A stretch of 59,716 bases of DNA, taken from assembly GCA_017630035.1 (NCBI GenBank), contig JAGBWA010000057.1, forward strand, positions 1 to 59,716, given 5' to 3'. Position numbers and translations under genes: made by a program. The notes under the pieces are model-generated. The model searched no databases and was not told the DNA's origin. It saw only the letters and a program-made list of their open reading frames with translations. Positions 11,930-19,531 of the stretch are shown one piece after another; the stretch's first letter is position 1; every line of letters starts with the position of its first letter. The DNA is from Bacteroides sp. (GTDB lineage: Bacteria; Bacteroidota; Bacteroidia; Bacteroidales; Bacteroidaceae).

Positions 11930-12970
11930 ATGCGAATATTGATTACGGGGGCAGCGGGATTCATTGGAAGTAATCTGGTGAAGGCTGTGTATAAGTGTTA
12001 TGAGCATCCGGAGGTGATGGGCATTGATAATATGAATGATTATTACGATGTGCGCCTGAAGGAGGAACGATTGAAGGAGTTGGAGGCTTATCCTGATTTC
12101 CAGTTTGTACGTGGAAATATTGCGGATAAGGCTTTGATTGATTCGTTGTTTGCAGCGTTTAAACCACAAGTGGTGGTGAACTTGGCAGCACAAGCGGGTG
12201 TGCGTTATAGTATTACCAATCCGGGAGCGTATATTGAGGCGAACTTGATTGGTTTCTATAATATCTTGGAGGCTTGTCGCAACTCGTATGGCCAATACGA
12301 GGGTGGCGTGGAGCATTTGGTGTATGCTTCGTCGTCGTCGGTATATGGATCGAACAAGAAGATTCCTTACTCTACGGATGATAAGGTGGATAACCCGGTG
12401 TCGCTCTATGCGGCTACCAAGAAGAGCAATGAGCTGATGGCGCATGCGTATAGTAAGTTGTATAACATTCCTTCGACCGGACTTCGTTTCTTTACGGTGT
12501 ATGGTCCGGCAGGTCGCCCGGATATGGCGTACTTCGGCTTTACCAATAAGTTGGTGAAGGGGGATAAGATTCAAATCTTTAACTTTGGTAACTGTAAGCG
12601 CGACTTTACTTATGTGGATGATATTGTGGAGGGCGTGATTCGTGTGATGCAAAAGGCTCCTGCCAAGCAACTTGGCGAGGATGGTTTGCCTATTCCGCCT
12701 TATGCTGTTTATAACATTGGTAATAACCAACCGGAGAATTTGCTCGATTTTGTGACGATTCTGCAAGAGGAGTTGTTGGCTGCCGGTGTGCTGCCTGCGG
12801 ATTATGATTTCGAGGCGCATAAGGAGTTGGTGCCGATGCAGCCGGGGGATGTGCCGGTGACGTATGCGGATACGTCGGCCTTGGAGCGTGATTTTGGGTT
12901 TAAGCCTTCTACTTCGTTGCGTGAGGGGCTGAGGAAGTTTGCGCAGTGGTATAAGGAGTATTATAAATAA
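11930..12970 (+). CDS. UDP-glucuronate 4-epimerase
   Basis: Extended SDR that interconverts UDP-glucuronate and UDP-galacturonate in the cytoplasm. The NAD motif is TGAAGFIGSN at residues 6-15, then ASSSSVYGSNKKIP, the catalytic YAATK near residue 163, and RFFTVYGPAGRPDMA. The combination NLAAQAGVRYSI, DYYDVRLK and GRPDMA is typical of the GlcA 4-epimerase branch. Its 346 residues are normal. A galacturonokinase-like gene starts 10 bases after its stop and a nucleotidylyltransferase overlaps that, forming a uronic-acid operon. UDP-glucose dehydrogenase, which makes its substrate, is convergent 2 kb away. Confidence 0.87.
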   Translation: MRILITGAAGFIGSNLVKAVYKCYEHPEVMGIDNMNDYYDVRLKEERLKELEAYPDFQFVRGNIADKALIDSLFAAFKPQVVVNLAAQAGVRYSITNPGAYIEANLIGFYNILEACRNSYGQYEGGVEHLVYASSSSVYGSNKKIPYSTDDKVDNPVSLYAATKKSNELMAHAYSKLYNIPSTGLRFFTVYGPAGRPDMAYFGFTNKLVKGDKIQIFNFGNCKRDFTYVDDIVEGVIRVMQKAPAKQLGEDGLPIPPYAVYNIGNNQPENLLDFVTILQEELLAAGVLPADYDFEAHKELVPMQPGDVPVTYADTSALERDFGFKPSTSLREGLRKFAQWYKEYYK

Positions 12971-12980
12971 GAATATTACA

Positions 12981-14153
12981 ATGCTTTGCGAAGAGAAATT
13001 TAATCAGATTTATGGGCGTGAGGCGAAGGAGATTGCCTTCTGCCCCTATAGAATATGCCCCATTGGTGCACATTCGGACCATAACTTGGGTAAGATTACC
13101 GGATTGGCGATAAACAAGGGTATTCATATTGCTTATTCACCCAAGCAGAATGGGGTGGTGGAGATGGCTTCGTTGCAGTTTCCTAAACGTGCACAATGGC
13201 ATATTGACAGTGTGCCTGCAGTGAAGTGTGACGACTGGGCGGACTACTTGCGTGGTGCTTCGCTGTCGTTGGCAAGAAAATATAAACTGCACGTGGGCTT
13301 GTGTGGTGTGATTGAGGGGTCGTTGCCCATTGGCGGATTGTCGTCGAGTGCAGCGGTGATTATTGCTTTCTTGTCGGCTTTGTGCAAGGTGAATGGCATC
13401 TCTTTGTCGGCACAAGAGTTGATTGATACGGCCTACGATGCGGAGAAAAACTATGTGGGCGTGAATGTGGGTAAGTTGGATCAAAGCTGTGAGGCTCTGA
13501 GCAAGAAGGATCACTTGCTCTATTTGGATACTAAGGATGGCCAGTATGAGTTGATTCCACAACATCCGGCTATGAAACCGTATAAGATTGCAATTTTCTT
13601 CTCGGGCTTGGAGCATAGCTTGCTGGGCTCTAAATTCAATATGCGTGTGGATGAACTTCGTTCGGGCGTGTATGCGCTTCAGGCATTTGCAGGCATGGAG
13701 TATGGTAAGTTTAATGAGGCAATGGCTCGCTATGTGCCGCGTGAGGTGTACGAGCAGTATAAGGATCGCTTGCCAGCTACTTGGGCTCGTCGTTGCGAAC
13801 ATTGGTACACTGAATTCGAACGTGTGGAGAAGGGTGCCGAGGCTTGGCGAAGAGGCGACATCGAAGCGTATGGCAAGCTGTCGTTCGAGTCGGGATGGAG
13901 CAGTATCCATAACTGGGAATCGGGTGCGCCCGAACAGATTCGTCTGTACGAGATTATGACCGAGACCGATGGTATCTATGGTGGCCGTTTCAGTGGCGCA
14001 GGCTTTAAGGGTTGCTGCATGGCGTTGATTGACCCTGCCTACGAGGAGCTGATCAGACGTGAGGTGACGCAAAAGTACCTGGCGGCTTATCCGGAGATGA
14101 CCGGAAAATATGAAATGTTTATTTGTGAAAGTGCAGACGGAGTGATATTATGA
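12981..14153 (+). CDS. Galacturonokinase-like GHMP kinase
   Basis: GHMP kinase that phosphorylates a sugar at C1. The galactokinase signature is altered: CPYRICPIGAHSDH (residues 22-35) in place of the GEHTDY form. Plant galacturonokinase has a very similar RICPLGAHIDH, from memory of the family. The ATP loop is LPIGGLSSSAAV near residue 116, and the third motif is GGRFSGAGFKGCC near 333. From the ATG at 12981 it has 390 residues; the in-frame ATG at 12939 would lie inside the epimerase gene. Between UDP-GlcA epimerase and a nucleotidylyltransferase, the best role is GalA to GalA-1-phosphate. Plain galactokinase is the alternative. Confidence 0.75.
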   Translation: MLCEEKFNQIYGREAKEIAFCPYRICPIGAHSDHNLGKITGLAINKGIHIAYSPKQNGVVEMASLQFPKRAQWHIDSVPAVKCDDWADYLRGASLSLARKYKLHVGLCGVIEGSLPIGGLSSSAAVIIAFLSALCKVNGISLSAQELIDTAYDAEKNYVGVNVGKLDQSCEALSKKDHLLYLDTKDGQYELIPQHPAMKPYKIAIFFSGLEHSLLGSKFNMRVDELRSGVYALQAFAGMEYGKFNEAMARYVPREVYEQYKDRLPATWARRCEHWYTEFERVEKGAEAWRRGDIEAYGKLSFESGWSSIHNWESGAPEQIRLYEIMTETDGIYGGRFSGAGFKGCCMALIDPAYEELIRREVTQKYLAAYPEMTGKYEMFICESADGVIL

Positions 14154-14884
14154 AATGTTTGATTCTTGCAGCCGGGTATGCTACCCGACTCTATCCATTG
14201 ACTGAGAATTTTCCAAAGCCTCTGCTTGAGGTGGGTGACAAAACCATCCTTGATTGGCTGATTGATGATATGGCCACTACCGGCTTGATTGATGAGTATA
14301 TCGTGATTAGTAACCATAAGTTTGCTCATATCTTCGAGGAGTGGGCGGCCAAGCATACGGTGGTAACCATTCGTGTGGTGGATGATGGTACTACGAATAA
14401 CGAAAATCGCTTGGGTGCGGTACGCGATATTCAGTTTGCCATTGACCAACTGCAACTGGACGATGACTTGTTGGTGATGGCGGGTGATAACTTGCTCGAC
14501 TTTAGTATGGCGGAATTTATTCGTTATGCGCACGATAAGCAAGCTACTTGCGTGATGAGTTATTATGAAGGCGATGCTGCCAAGCTTCGTAAGAGTGGGG
14601 TGGCAGAACTGGATGCCGACAGACGTATCCTCTCGATGGAGGAGAAACCTGCCGAACCAAAGAGCACTTGGTGTATTCCTGCCTTCTATTGCTACACACG
14701 CGAGGATAGCAAACTGATTGCGAAGGGTATTGAAAATGGTTGTGGTGTGGATGCTCCTGGTAGCTTCATTGCTTGGTTGTGCAAGCAGATTGCTGTGTAT
14801 GCTTGGGAAATGCCGGGTAAACGATATGATATCGGTAACTTGGAGAGCTATGAGGAGGTGAAGCGAAGCTATAAGGGGATTTAG
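14150..14884 (+). CDS. Sugar-1-phosphate nucleotidylyltransferase
   Basis: Nucleotidyltransferase of the RmlA/GlmU-N type that couples a sugar-1-phosphate to a nucleotide. It shows LAAGYATRLYPLTENFPKPL at residues 6-25 (pyrophosphorylase signature with a Y for the usual G) and VMAGDNLLDF near 108 with the metal-binding aspartate. 244 residues is the size of the short single-domain form. Its ATG overlaps the stop of the GHMP kinase (ATGA), so the two products are probably made in balance. In context it would turn GalA-1-phosphate into UDP-GalA. The nucleotide and sugar are inferred from neighbours. Its stop codon starts a heptamer tract. Confidence 0.82.
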   Translation: MKCLILAAGYATRLYPLTENFPKPLLEVGDKTILDWLIDDMATTGLIDEYIVISNHKFAHIFEEWAAKHTVVTIRVVDDGTTNNENRLGAVRDIQFAIDQLQLDDDLLVMAGDNLLDFSMAEFIRYAHDKQATCVMSYYEGDAAKLRKSGVAELDADRRILSMEEKPAEPKSTWCIPAFYCYTREDSKLIAKGIENGCGVDAPGSFIAWLCKQIAVYAWEMPGKRYDIGNLESYEEVKRSYKGI

Positions 14885-14907
14885 TGACTAGCTACTAGTG
14901 CTAGTAG
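14881..14907 (+). repeat. Heptamer tract, TAGCTAC type
   Basis: TTAGTGA, CTAGCTA and CTAGTAG units at 7, 7 and 6 base steps, covering the nucleotidylyltransferase stop codon. Confidence 0.65.
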
Positions 14908-14972
14908 AGACGTCATAGTATGGCGTCTCAAGTGTGGCGGTTTGCGGAGACGCCTCGGTGAGACGTCTCTAC
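14907..14972 (+). repeat. Dispersed GAGACG/CGTCTC elements, including copy 2 of the 10881 element
   Basis: GAGACG (14907-14912) is inverted as CGTCTC at 14924-14929, and 14949-14972 repeats the 10881-10904 element with one change. Confidence 0.7.
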
Positions 14973-15016
14973 GATGTGGTGGTTTATGCAGACATACCAT
15001 AGGTCCCTACTGATAT

Positions 15017-15056
15017 AAAAATGCCGATAGGGAAACCTACCGGCATTTATTTTAAC
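15017..15056. terminator. Terminator, GCCGAT family copy 4
   Basis: AAATGCCGATAGG pairs with CCTACCGGCATTT with one mismatch, flanked by A and T runs, so it can serve both convergent genes (nucleotidylyltransferase and ugd). Confidence 0.8.
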
Positions 15057-15078
15057 TTTTAACTTTTAATTTTTAATT
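15051..15078 (+). repeat. Heptamer tract, TTTAACT/TTTAATT type
   Basis: Four 7-base units in perfect register; the ugd stop codon (minus strand) lies inside. Confidence 0.85.
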
Positions 15079-16389
15079 AATGCCAATGCAGCTATACAAG
15101 AAGCCTTGTTCATCGAGTTCGTGGCGATCGTAGATGTTACGGCCATCGATGAGGATAGGTTGCTTCATGGTGCGCTTCAGCACTGCCCAGCTGGGGAGGC
15201 GGAACTCTTTCCATTCGGTAACCACCATCAAGGCATCGGCATCGAAGGCGGCATCGTAGATGTCCTTAGCATAGGTCACTACATCGCCAATTCTGCGTTT
15301 GCACTCTTCCATAGCGATGGGGTCGTACACGCTTACTGTGGCACCGGCTGCCAAGAGTTTCTCGATGAGTACCAAGGATGGGGCTTCGCGCATATCGTCG
15401 GTATCGGGTTTGAAGGCCAATCCCCAGATAGCTACTCTCTTGCCTTGCAAGTTGCCATCGAAACGCTTCATAATCTTTTCGAAGAGGATGCTCTTTTGGG
15501 CTTCGTTTACCTCTTCTACCGCACGCAACACGCGCATGGTGTAGCCATTTTTCTCGGCTGTCTTGATAAGGGCTTTCACATCCTTGGGGAAGCAGCTACC
15601 TCCGTATCCACAACCAGGATAGAGGAATTTGCTACCGATGCGGCTATCGCTACCAATGCCCTTGCGTACCATGTTGACATCGGCACCCACAAGTTCGCAG
15701 AGGTTGGCAATGTCGTTCATGAAGCTGATGCGGGTGGCCAACATGGAGTTGGCGGCATACTTAATCATTTCGGCACTGGGAACATCGGTGAAGATGACAC
15801 GGAAGTTATTCAGCAAGAAGGGACGATAGAGCTTGGTCATTAGCTTTTGGGCCTTTTCGCTCTCTACACCCACTACTACACGGTCGGGGCTCATGAAGTC
15901 CTTGATGGCTGCACCTTCCTTTAAGAATTCGGGGTTGCTGGCTACATCGAACGGAATCTCTACTCCTCGCTTGTCCAACTCTTCTTGGATGGCGGCCTTC
16001 ACCTTTTGGGCGGTTCCTACGGGTACGGTACTCTTGGTGACTACCAACACGTACTTGTTCATGTGGCGGCCAATGGTACGAGCTACTTCAATTACATATT
16101 TTAAATCGGCACTACCATCTTCGTCGGGTGGGGTACCTACAGCACTGAAGACAATCTCTACATCGTCCAACACTTCGGTGAGGTCTGTGGTAAAGTTCAA
16201 GCGACCGGCTTCGTGGTTGCGATGCACCATGTTCTCCAATCCCGGTTCGTAGATGGGAATGATACCTTTCTTTAAGTTCTCGATTTTCTCTTTTTGTACA
16301 TCTACGCAAGTTACATCTACACCCATTTCGGCGAAACAGGTTCCGGTAACCAATCCAACATAGCCTGTACCAACAATAGCAATCTTCAT
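15073..16389 (-). CDS. ugd: UDP-glucose 6-dehydrogenase
   Basis: Oxidises UDP-glucose to UDP-glucuronate with two NAD+ in the cytoplasm. The N-terminal Rossmann motif is GTGYVGLVTGTCFAEMG at residues 7-23; the catalytic cysteine lies in GYGGSCFPKDV near residue 263; the C-terminal NAD/UDP domain has VAIWGLAFKPDTDDMREAPS. 438 residues is the standard length. It has its own -7 box (TACATTTG on the minus strand, 16433-16440) and feeds the convergent UDP-GlcA epimerase operon. The end of the gene lies in a heptamer tract. Confidence 0.95.
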   Translation of the reverse strand: MKIAIVGTGYVGLVTGTCFAEMGVDVTCVDVQKEKIENLKKGIIPIYEPGLENMVHRNHEAGRLNFTTDLTEVLDDVEIVFSAVGTPPDEDGSADLKYVIEVARTIGRHMNKYVLVVTKSTVPVGTAQKVKAAIQEELDKRGVEIPFDVASNPEFLKEGAAIKDFMSPDRVVVGVESEKAQKLMTKLYRPFLLNNFRVIFTDVPSAEMIKYAANSMLATRISFMNDIANLCELVGADVNMVRKGIGSDSRIGSKFLYPGCGYGGSCFPKDVKALIKTAEKNGYTMRVLRAVEEVNEAQKSILFEKIMKRFDGNLQGKRVAIWGLAFKPDTDDMREAPSLVLIEKLLAAGATVSVYDPIAMEECKRRIGDVVTYAKDIYDAAFDADALMVVTEWKEFRLPSWAVLKRTMKQPILIDGRNIYDRHELDEQGFLYSCIGIN

Positions 16390-16432
16390 ATTGTTTTGTT
16401 ATAAATTGAACGTCGTGTTATTTATCACGATG

Positions 16433-16440
16433 CAAATGTA
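16433..16440 (-). promoter_or_regulatory. -7 box (TACATTTG) of ugd
   Basis: TAnnTTTG on the minus strand, 43 bases before the ugd ATG. A small hairpin (TCGTG at 16413-16417 with CACGA at 16426-16430) lies in the leader. Confidence 0.6.
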
Positions 16441-16482
16441 ATAAAAAATGCCGATAAGCAGTTGCTTACCGGCATTTTTGTT
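16441..16482 (-). terminator. Terminator of secDF, GCCGAT family copy 5
   Basis: AATGCCGATAAGCA pairs with TGCTTACCGGCATT with one mismatch; T-rich on the minus-strand exit side. Lies 15 bases after the secDF stop and abuts the ugd promoter. Confidence 0.8.
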
Positions 16483-16496
16483 TATTCTTTTAATTT

Positions 16497-19448
16497 TTAT
16501 GCGTTCTCTTTAGTGCGCTTCATGATGCTGTAAGCAATAGGAGAAGCGATGAAGAGTGACGACAAGGTACCGAATACAACACCCAAGATCATAGCGAAGG
16601 CGAAGCTGCGGATTGAATCTCCACCAAGGATGAAGATGCAAAGCAACACGATCAATGTAGATACTGAAGTGTTGATGGTACGAGCCAATGTAGAGTTCAA
16701 CGAGTCGTTGAACAACTGCATCTTGTCGCGCTTAGGATAGAGACCGAAGAACTCGCGTACACGGTCGAAGATTACCACCTTATCGTTGATTGAGTAACCG
16801 ATAGCGGTCAACACGGCACCAATGAAGGTTTGGTCGATTTCCAATGAGAATGGAAGGATGCCCCAGAAGATTGAGTACATACCCAAGATAATCAAGGTAT
16901 CGAATGCCAATGCTACGATTGAACCGATAGAGTAGGCAATGTTGCGGAAACGAATCAAGATGTACAAACCGATTGCCAACAATGCCAATACTACCGACCA
17001 GATAGCTGAAGTAGTGATGTCTTCGGCAATGCTTGGACCTACCTTTTGCGAACTGATGATACTACCACCGGTGTAGTTGTCGCGGTCGATGAAGGTTTCC
17101 AATGAGATGTCTTGTGTCAAAACTGGCTTCAAAGCTTCGTAGAGGTATGCTTCGATTTCGCTATCTACGTTGTTGCCTTCTTCCTGGATGCGGTAGTTGG
17201 TGCTGATACGAACGGTCTTACCGTCTGTACCTACAGCAATGACTGATACGTTGGCATCGCCAAACTTGTCGGCAATGAGTTCACGAATTTGTTCAGGCTC
17301 TACTTGGTTTTCGAATTGTACCTTGAAGTTACGTCCACCTGTGAAGTCGATGCTCTTGCTCAAACCACGAGTTGCCAAGAAACCAACACATACTACTACA
17401 GCAACAGCAGCAACAGTCAACCATGTCTTAGCGCGACCCATGAAGTCGAAGTGTACGTTTTGCATCAAGTTCTTTGAAATACCGGTAGTAAAGGTGATGT
17501 TTTGCCACTTGTCTTTGTTCATGAAGTATTCGTAAACCAAACGAGTCAAGAATACTGCAGTGAAGAATGAAATCAAGATACCGATAATCAAAGTGGTGGC
17601 GAAACCACGGATAGGACCTGTACCGAAGTTGAACAGGATGATACCGGTGATGATTGAGGTCAAGTTTGAGTCGAAGATAGCCGAGAAGGCATTTGAATAA
17701 CCATCGGCCAATGCTTTCTTCACGCCCTTGCCTGCACGCAATTCTTCTTTTGTGCGTTCGTAAATCAATACGTTAGCATCCACGGCCATACCCAATGCCA
17801 ATACGATACCGGCAATACCAGACATGGTCAAAGCTGCTTGGAACGAAGCAAGAATACCCAACGTGAAGAAGAGGTTCAAGATCAAGGCACTGTTGGCAAC
17901 CATACCTGGGATGAGACCATACATAGCGCACATGTAGATCATCAATACGATTAACGCTACGATGAACGAGATAACACCTGCGTTGATAGAGGCTTGACCC
18001 AATGAAGGACCTACGATGTCTTCTTGTACGATGTGGGCAGGAGCCGGCATCTTACCAGAGTTCAATACGTTGGCCAAGTCTTTGGTTTGGTCGGGGGTAA
18101 AGTTACCGGTAATGATTGAGCTACCACCAGTGATTTCGTTTTGTACGGTAGGAGCTGAATATACATAACCATCCAATACGATAGCAATCCACTTGCCAAT
18201 GTTTTGCTTGGTGAGTTGTGCCCAACGACGAGCGCCATCGGTATTCATTGACATGTTTACACAGGGCTTGCCATATTGGTCGAAGTCGTCCTTAGCATCT
18301 ACCATTACATCGCCTTCCAATGGAGCTTTACCATTGCGTTCGGTCATCTTGATACCGTAGAGTTCGAAGGTTTGTGCCAATGGGTCGAGTTCTGAAGCTG
18401 ATACGCTCCACAACAAACGGAGGTTCTTAGGAAGGTTTTCCTTTACTTCGGGCATAGCCAAGTAGCGGTTTACTTCGGCTGTATCCTTATAGTTGGCATA
18501 ACCAATTACCGGACTGCTGGCGTTGCTCACTTGAAGTACAGCCAACAAGGGGTGTTCCTTCTTGATTTGAGCCATATCTACAGTAGCAGCGGTTTCGCCC
18601 TTCAAGGCAGCAGCCAAACTGTCGGCAGTGCTCAATGCTGGAGCAGCCTCTTCTGCCACTTCTTCGGTAGCAGCATCGGCCAAAAGCAGGCGAAGTTGGT
18701 TGTCGGCAGCTTGCATGTAAGGAGCAATCTCGCGAGCATCATAGGTTTCCCAGAATTCCAAGTTGGCAGAACCTTGTAGTAATTTTCTTACACGTTCGGG
18801 CTCTTTTACACCAGGAAGTTCCACCATGATACGACCCATCTTGTCTTCCAAGCTTTGGATGTTGGGTTGAACCACACCAAAGTGGTCGATACGGGTGCGA
18901 AGTACGTTGAACGAGTTGTCGATAGCAGCTTTCACTTCTTCGCGCAACACCTTTTCAACTTCGGCATCGGTTGACTTTTGGTTCACCTTGTCCTTGAGTT
19001 GTTGAGTAGCAAACAGCTCGGCCAAACAGCTTTCGGGAGCCAACTTGTGATACTCGTTAACGAACAGGGTGATAACGTCGTCCTGACTGCTTACAGCTTG
19101 CTTAGCTGCATTGCTCAATGCTTGATTGAATGTTTCGTCTGTTTTGTTGTCAGCCAAAAGCTTGATGACATCGGGTACAGAAACTTCGAGGATGACGTTC
19201 ATACCACCCTTCAAGTCCAAACCCAAACCGATTTCCATTTCGCGGCAATCCTTCAGCGTCCAGTTGCCGAAGTACACCTTTTCATTGGCCAATGAATCCA
19301 AGTAGTTTTGCTCTACTTTAGCATCTCCTTTTGCAAGCTCTTTTGCCTTGTTTGTGTAGTGGCGAGTTACAAAAGAGAACGAAAGATAGAACAAACACAC
19401 CAAGGTGAGGAGTGCTGCAAAAATCTTTACAAATCCTTTGTTTTGCAT
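16497..19448 (-). CDS. secDF: Protein translocase subunit SecDF (fused)
   Basis: Inner-membrane RND-type component that uses the proton gradient to help SecYEG release exported proteins. SecD and SecF are fused into 983 residues, as usual in Bacteroidetes. SecD half: N-terminal membrane segment, GLDLKGGMNVILEV near residue 75, a large periplasmic domain with an alanine/glutamate-rich insert around 260-285, then AVDANVLIYERTKEELRAG. SecF half begins around residue 650 and has TGGRNFKVQF and GYSINDKVVIFDRVRE. It has its own -7 box (TATATTTG, 19505-19512, minus strand) and a terminator, so it is transcribed alone. Confidence 0.96.
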   Translation of the reverse strand: MQNKGFVKIFAALLTLVCLFYLSFSFVTRHYTNKAKELAKGDAKVEQNYLDSLANEKVYFGNWTLKDCREMEIGLGLDLKGGMNVILEVSVPDVIKLLADNKTDETFNQALSNAAKQAVSSQDDVITLFVNEYHKLAPESCLAELFATQQLKDKVNQKSTDAEVEKVLREEVKAAIDNSFNVLRTRIDHFGVVQPNIQSLEDKMGRIMVELPGVKEPERVRKLLQGSANLEFWETYDAREIAPYMQAADNQLRLLLADAATEEVAEEAAPALSTADSLAAALKGETAATVDMAQIKKEHPLLAVLQVSNASSPVIGYANYKDTAEVNRYLAMPEVKENLPKNLRLLWSVSASELDPLAQTFELYGIKMTERNGKAPLEGDVMVDAKDDFDQYGKPCVNMSMNTDGARRWAQLTKQNIGKWIAIVLDGYVYSAPTVQNEITGGSSIITGNFTPDQTKDLANVLNSGKMPAPAHIVQEDIVGPSLGQASINAGVISFIVALIVLMIYMCAMYGLIPGMVANSALILNLFFTLGILASFQAALTMSGIAGIVLALGMAVDANVLIYERTKEELRAGKGVKKALADGYSNAFSAIFDSNLTSIITGIILFNFGTGPIRGFATTLIIGILISFFTAVFLTRLVYEYFMNKDKWQNITFTTGISKNLMQNVHFDFMGRAKTWLTVAAVAVVVCVGFLATRGLSKSIDFTGGRNFKVQFENQVEPEQIRELIADKFGDANVSVIAVGTDGKTVRISTNYRIQEEGNNVDSEIEAYLYEALKPVLTQDISLETFIDRDNYTGGSIISSQKVGPSIAEDITTSAIWSVVLALLAIGLYILIRFRNIAYSIGSIVALAFDTLIILGMYSIFWGILPFSLEIDQTFIGAVLTAIGYSINDKVVIFDRVREFFGLYPKRDKMQLFNDSLNSTLARTINTSVSTLIVLLCIFILGGDSIRSFAFAMILGVVFGTLSSLFIASPIAYSIMKRTKENA

Positions 19449-19504
19449 GTTAGTTTAATTTATTATTATTACGTTTTTTAATTAATTTTTTTGCATACAA
19501 GGCG

Positions 19505-19512
19505 CAAATATA
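19505..19512 (-). promoter_or_regulatory. -7 box (TATATTTG) of secDF
   Basis: Perfect TAnnTTTG on the minus strand, 57 bases upstream of the secDF ATG, just past the stop of the M3 peptidase gene. Confidence 0.65.
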
Positions 19513-19531
19513 GGCATTTTTTTACAATTTG

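Noticed and set aside
11918-14072. Long minus-strand frames opposite the epimerase and GHMP kinase genes (about 300 codons each)
   Set aside because: Arginine/histidine-rich antisense shadows of well supported genes.
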